This document shows, piece after piece, positions 6,868-9,548 of a stretch of 9,548 nucleotides of DNA. The translations under genes were made by a program, and so were the position numbers. The stretch comes from Chloroflexota bacterium (GTDB lineage Bacteria > Chloroflexota > Limnocylindria > QHBO01), in the NCBI GenBank assembly GCA_005880165.1, contig VBJP01000035.1:1-9548 (forward strand). Direction: 5' to 3'. The notes beneath the pieces are model-generated. The model was not told the DNA's origin and did no database searches. It saw only the letters and a list, made by a program, of their open reading frames with translations. Each line of letters starts with the position of its first letter. The stretch's first letter is position 1.

Positions 6868-6873
6868 TAGAAT
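6868..6873 (+). promoter_or_regulatory. Candidate -10 element upstream of tRNA-Leu
   Basis: TAGAAT is a good -10 hexamer about 62 nt before the tRNA 5' end. The bases 17-18 bp upstream (around CTCAAA) are a weak -35. Together they would give a precursor with a leader of roughly 55 nt. Confidence 0.35.
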
Positions 6874-6935
6874 CTGGCGTCGCGGCGATGACGGCGTGTT
6901 CGAAAGGAACGCCACTGATTCCGTGGATTACCGTC

Positions 6936-7023
6936 GCCGGAGTGGCGGAATGGCAGACGCGGCCGGCTTAAACCCGGCCGCCCCGCAAGGGGCGTGGGGG
7001 TTCGAATCCCTCCTCCGGCACCA
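6936..7023 (+). tRNA. tRNA-Leu (anticodon UAA), CCA encoded
   Basis: This is a complete class II cloverleaf of 88 nt. Acceptor GCCGGAG (6936-6942) pairs with CTCCGGC (7013-7019), with A73 and an encoded CCA at 7021-7023. The anticodon stem GCCGG/CCGGC (6962-6966 with 6974-6978) encloses loop CTTAAAC, with anticodon TAA at 6969-6971. The long variable arm has the GCCCC-GCAA-GGGGC hairpin expected of tRNA-Leu. The T loop is TTCGAAT. It reads UUA codons, rare in a genome this GC-rich, plus UUG by wobble. It is a plausible attachment target in principle, but no repeat of its 3' end is seen in the window. Confidence 0.96.
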
Positions 7024-7028
7024 TCAGC

Positions 7029-8306
7029 TCAGCGCCGGTCTCGCGGGGGGTGCGCTTCGCGAGACCGGGAGCGACGGTCGGCCCGCGCCTCTCGAGACGG
7101 TGAGCGGCGGCCGAAGAGGACACTCCGCCGCTCCGGCCGGCGATCCTTGGTCGGCGCGCGGTTCTCGATGCCCATGACCGTCTGAGCCACGACGCGGAGC
7201 GCCGCGGCCGCCGGTGACGAGGGCCGGCTGCTCACCAGCGGGACTCCCTCGTTCACGGCTCGGATCATCTCGACTTCGGTATACGGGATCTCCGCTGCCG
7301 GCCGCGCGCGGAGCAGGTTCTCAATGTCCCGGGTCTTCAGAAGCTCCTTGGGAAAGATGTGGTTGACCACGAAATGCGTGCGCGCGCGCAGCGTGGCGGT
7401 CTCCGCGAGATACCCGAGCATCAGGCTGGTGGCTCGCAGGGCCGCGATCTCGGGGAAGATCACGAAGATATGGGTATCGGCCTGTTCCAGGGTCCACAGC
7501 GTGCGGGGATCGAGTCGGCTGCCGGCGTCGATGACCACGTGGTCGAACCGCGGCCGCAGCAGCGACATGATCCGCTCGAGCTCCTCGATCCCCACCCGTG
7601 CCTCTGCGTCCGGGATGGACGGCGCGGCGAGGACCGATACACCCGTGCTGTGCACGCTCAGGTAGCTGGCGGCGACCTCCGAGTCGTTGAGCGCTGGTTC
7701 GTCGGAGGAGAGACCAGCGATGTCGAATCGCGGGTTCAGGTTGAGGTGGGTCGCGACCTGGCCGAACTGGAGGTCGAGGTCGACGAGCAGGACCTTCTGT
7801 CCCGGAAATCCGGAGCCGACGTGATCCCCCCCAGCGAGCAGCAGCGCGGTATTGACCGCCAGGGTGGTGGTCCCGACGCCGCCCTTGGGTGAGAAGAAGG
7901 TGACCACCTGTCCGGGTGCCGTGCTGCGGTCGGCCGGCTGGACGCGACCTGACCGGATGAGGAGTGCCTCGATCCTGGCTTCGAGCTCGCGGTGGCCCCA
8001 GCCGGCGGGCAGGACGTCGTCCGCGCCGGCCTCGAGGAACGCGATGCGAGCCTCCACGTCGCCGGCAGGCGCCACGACCAGGCAGGGCGTCGGGACGGTC
8101 GATGCGCTGCGAATCGAGCCAAGGGCCCCGGTGACGGCCAGGCCGTCGGCCACGACGAGATCGAAGCGGGCGTCACGGAGGGCGGCGACCGCCTCGGCCG
8201 GCGTGTAGACGCTGCTCACCGGGTAGCCGGAGGCTGTCAGTTCGCGTTCGAGGCGGTCGCGGAGGTCGCTTTGGGGTGCGCAGAGGAGGATGGGATTGCC
8301 TGGCAT
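7029..8306 (-). CDS. CpaE-like protein: receiver-like domain fused to MinD/ParA-type ATPase
   Basis: The start at ATG 8306 is chosen because the domain begins at once (NPILLCAPQ); upstream in-frame residues to 8489 are low-complexity and cross the rpsF promoter region. The protein has 425 residues. Residues 5-117 form a response-regulator-like fold with candidate D54 in VVADG; the acidic pocket looks incomplete, so phosphorylation is doubtful. Residues 133-380 form a deviant-Walker ATPase: KGGVGTT (141-147) with K141, and the Walker A' strand KVLLVDLDLQFG (171-182). This is the CpaE architecture, associated with localising Tad/Flp pilus machinery, though no other Tad genes are present here. 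The last 40 residues are strongly basic (RRSPSREARADRRSRSR), as if for DNA, RNA or membrane contact. The 3' end meets tRNA-Leu with a 5-bp gap. Confidence 0.85.
   Translation of the reverse strand: MPGNPILLCAPQSDLRDRLERELTASGYPVSSVYTPAEAVAALRDARFDLVVADGLAVTGALGSIRSASTVPTPCLVVAPAGDVEARIAFLEAGADDVLPAGWGHRELEARIEALLIRSGRVQPADRSTAPGQVVTFFSPKGGVGTTTLAVNTALLLAGGDHVGSGFPGQKVLLVDLDLQFGQVATHLNLNPRFDIAGLSSDEPALNDSEVAASYLSVHSTGVSVLAAPSIPDAEARVGIEELERIMSLLRPRFDHVVIDAGSRLDPRTLWTLEQADTHIFVIFPEIAALRATSLMLGYLAETATLRARTHFVVNHIFPKELLKTRDIENLLRARPAAEIPYTEVEMIRAVNEGVPLVSSRPSSPAAAALRVVAQTVMGIENRAPTKDRRPERRSVLFGRRSPSREARADRRSRSREAHPPRDRR
7035..7068. terminator. 11-bp perfect hairpin after tRNA-Leu, inside the ATPase gene's 3' end
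   Basis: CCGGTCTCGCG (7035-7045) and CGCGAGACCGG (7058-7068) are exact complements around a 12-nt loop. The stem starts 11 nt after the tRNA CCA, so it is well placed to end or process the tRNA transcript. There is no T run after it. The same bases encode the last basic residues of the convergent ATPase, whose own transcript could also use the stem. Confidence 0.5.
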
Positions 8307-8345
8307 CGGTCTCGTCTGGTTGGCCGGACTGTCGAGCGGGGACTG

Positions 8346-8351
8346 AGTATA
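8346..8351 (-). promoter_or_regulatory. Candidate -10 element for the CpaE-like gene
   Basis: On the minus strand the bases read TATACT, a close match to the -10 consensus, 39 nt before ATG 8306. A good -35 is not seen at 16-18 bp; GGGCAA at 15 bp is the antisense of the rpsF -35 box. Confidence 0.4.
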
Positions 8352-8366
8352 GGGCGAGCCCGCTCG

Positions 8367-8395
8367 TTGCCCGACCCCCAGCCTCGGACTATACT
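8367..8395 (+). promoter_or_regulatory. Promoter of the rpsF-ssb-rpsR operon
   Basis: TTGCCC at 8367-8372 and TATACT at 8390-8395 are separated by exactly 17 bp, a strong housekeeping-type promoter. Transcription would start near 8402 and leave a leader of about 108 nt before rpsF. Confidence 0.7.
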
Positions 8396-8403
8396 GCCCG
8401 GGC

Positions 8404-8427
8404 GCCTCCGCCGACGGAGGCTGTTTT
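8404..8427 (+). promoter_or_regulatory. 5' leader hairpin with T-rich tail, possible attenuator of the rpsF operon
   Basis: GCCTCCG (8404-8410) and CGGAGGC (8415-8421) form a perfect 7-bp stem with loop CCGA, followed by TGTTTT. It lies at the very start of the predicted mRNA. It has the form of an intrinsic terminator, but its position just after the start site could also suit transcript stabilisation or autogenous control by S6:S18, whose known leader RNA motif carries a CCG element. I cannot match that motif in full. Confidence 0.45.
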
Positions 8428-8509
8428 CCTGTGTACGGGCTCCTTTCTGCCGCATCGATCGCTTCCGCGGGCGAATGCCGCAAGCCCATAGGGAGGAGGA
8501 GATCGGTCC

Positions 8510-8962
8510 ATGCGCCGATACGAACTCATGCTGCTGCTCCGACCGGACCTGGAGGACGACAAGCTCCAGTCCGCCGTGGAGAAGGTGACGCGCGCGATCG
8601 TCAACGCGGGAGGCAGCCTGTCCAAGGTCTCGCCATGGGGCAAGCGCCGATTGGCGTATCCCATCCAGCACCTTCGCGAGGCGAGCTATTTCCTGATCCA
8701 CTTCGACGTGGAGCCGAGCGCGGTTCGCGAGATCGAGCGCGGCCTGCTGATCAGCGAGGAGATCGTCCGTCACCTGGTGACGGTGATCGAGGATCGCGGT
8801 CCGGCCGGCGAGGAGATCGAGGCGGTTCCGCCCGCGGATCGCGACGCAGAGGCATCGTCGGAAGATGAGTCCGAGCTCGAGGAAGTCGAGACGGCCGCCG
8901 AGGATGCGGAGATCGACGCTGACGAACCCGAGGAGCCGGCCGCGCGGGCGGCGACGGCCTGA
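8510..8962 (+). CDS. rpsF: 30S ribosomal protein S6 (bS6)
   Basis: The start ATG follows the purine-rich site GGAGGAGGAGA at about 7-8 nt. The 150-residue protein opens with RRYELMLLLRPDLEDD, the family's first strand. It then has SPWGKRRLAYPI (41-52) and REASYFLIHFDVEPSAV (56-72), ending the ferredoxin-like core near residue 97. S6 binds 16S rRNA in the platform as a heterodimer with S18, whose gene lies two positions downstream. Residues 101-150 are a long Glu/Asp/Ala-rich acidic tail, longer than in the minimal roughly 95-100-residue S6. Acidic S6 tails occur in other bacteria; E. coli RimK adds glutamates to one. This is the first gene of the operon. Confidence 0.97.
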   Translation: MRRYELMLLLRPDLEDDKLQSAVEKVTRAIVNAGGSLSKVSPWGKRRLAYPIQHLREASYFLIHFDVEPSAVREIERGLLISEEIVRHLVTVIEDRGPAGEEIEAVPPADRDAEASSEDESELEEVETAAEDAEIDADEPEEPAARAATA

Positions 8963-8989
8963 GCCGAGAAGGCAGAGGAGAGCTGTGCC

Positions 8990-9460
8990 ATGACCCTGAA
9001 CAAGATGATGATCATCGGCAACCTCGGCGCCGACCCTGAGCTGCGCTACACGCCGAGCGGCAAGGCCGTCACCAACCTGCGCGTCGCCGTCAACCACAAC
9101 TTCCGTGGCGCCGACGGCGAATGGCAGAAGGAGACGCAATGGTTCAACGTCGAGGTCTGGGACCAGGCGGCCGAACGCGCCGCCGAGCAGCTCCGCAAGG
9201 GGAACAAGGTCTACGCCGAGGGTCGGCTGCGCACCCGTGAGTGGGAGGGCCAGGACGGCCAGAAGCGCACCAGTGTGGAGATCCGCGCCGACCGCGTCCA
9301 GTCGCTGGAGCGTCGGGAGCCTGGCGAAGGGTTCGGTGGGGGTGGAATGACCGATGTCCCGATGGAGACCGGGACGCCGGCCGCCCGCCCGCAGGCGGCG
9401 GCGAGCCGACCTGCCTCCGGCGACGAGCCGTTCGTCGACGTCGATGACATTCCCTTCTGA
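8990..9460 (+). CDS. ssb: Single-stranded DNA-binding protein
   Basis: A strong AGAGGAGAG site precedes the ATG, 27 nt after the rpsF stop. The 156-residue protein has an N-terminal OB fold (about 1-107): NKMMIIGNLGADPELRYTPSG, conserved aromatic W50-F52 in the TQWFNVEVWDQ strand, then GNKVYAEGRLRTREWEG. A flexible Gly/Pro/Ala-rich linker (about 108-145) leads to the acidic C-terminal tip VDVDDIPF, which recruits replication and repair proteins. It is expected to act as a homotetramer coating ssDNA. Its position between rpsF and rpsR is the classic arrangement. Confidence 0.97.
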   Translation: MTLNKMMIIGNLGADPELRYTPSGKAVTNLRVAVNHNFRGADGEWQKETQWFNVEVWDQAAERAAEQLRKGNKVYAEGRLRTREWEGQDGQKRTSVEIRADRVQSLERREPGEGFGGGGMTDVPMETGTPAARPQAAASRPASGDEPFVDVDDIPF

Positions 9461-9485
9461 TCAGCACTGAGGAACGAGTCAACCC

Positions 9486-9548
9486 ATGGCGAGCCCACGA
9501 TCCCGTCGCGAGACGGCCGACTACTACCGCGATCGGCGACGTCGCAAG
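9486..9548 (+). CDS. rpsR: 30S ribosomal protein S18 (bS18), N-terminal part, cut by window end
   Basis: ATG 9486 lies 25 nt after the ssb stop, with GAGGAA about 10 nt upstream. The 21 visible codons encode MASPRSRRETADYYRDRRRRK, a basic N-terminus ending in the RRRRK run that precedes the conserved S18 core. Identification rests mainly on position after rpsF-ssb; the diagnostic S18 core lies beyond the window. Confidence 0.8.
   Translation, partial: MASPRSRRETADYYRDRRRRK

Noticed and set aside
8237..9139. A 300-codon minus-strand frame across rpsF and the start of ssb
   Set aside because: It is antisense to two unmistakable conserved genes and overlaps the operon promoter; the product has no recognisable motif.
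1..9548. CRISPR array, toxin-antitoxin pair, phage or defence cassette
   Set aside because: No spaced direct repeats, integrase, transposase, nuclease or adjacent toxin-antitoxin reading frames were found in any frame.

Overview
The window is about 9.5 kb of high-GC bacterial chromosome. It carries Shine-Dalgarno-led genes, some with GTG or TTG starts, and the conserved rpsF-ssb-rpsR ribosomal/replication cluster. A tandem-GNAT enzyme, an F420-type luciferase-like oxidoreductase, a short J-domain protein and a CpaE-type ATPase together suggest Chloroflexota (Limnocylindria-like) or a deep-branching actinobacterium. This placement is an inference from gene content only; no marker here settles it.

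Left end (1-360): there is no convincing protein gene. Positions 71-111 match the 3' half of a tRNA-Cys (anticodon loop, variable loop, T arm, acceptor strand and U73) with no matching 5' half. This is what an integrative element leaves at its far attachment site. A 12-bp inverted repeat follows at 249-294.

Minus-strand strip (320-6640): in order come a small secreted protein whose 3' end looks frameshifted, a J-domain protein, a winged-helix (HTH_42-type) pseudogene with a large internal deletion, a secreted BNR/Asp-box beta-propeller protein, and a tandem GNAT acetyltransferase. The GNAT gene is probably cotranscribed with the upstream LLM-class oxidoreductase. A 41-codon fragment resembling the C-terminus of an Nramp transporter and a two-helix DUF1003 membrane protein complete the strip. 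It is an accessory region with several decayed genes and no integrated metabolic theme.

Right end (6868-9548): an intact plus-strand tRNA-Leu(UAA) converges on the 3' end of a CpaE-like gene (receiver-like domain plus MinD/ParA-type ATPase). A perfect 11-bp hairpin lies just after the tRNA and inside the ATPase gene's final codons. The ATPase gene diverges from the rpsF-ssb-rpsR operon across a short promoter region. The operon promoter is TTGCCC-17-TATACT and its leader begins with a strong hairpin followed by a T-rich run. The ribosomal S6, SSB and S18 genes lie close together, with strong ribosome binding sites for rpsF and ssb; rpsR is cut by the window edge.

I see no clearly new multi-gene system. 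The points most worth checking are the tRNA-Cys scar, the decayed genes, the rpsF leader and the tRNA/ATPase hairpin overlap.
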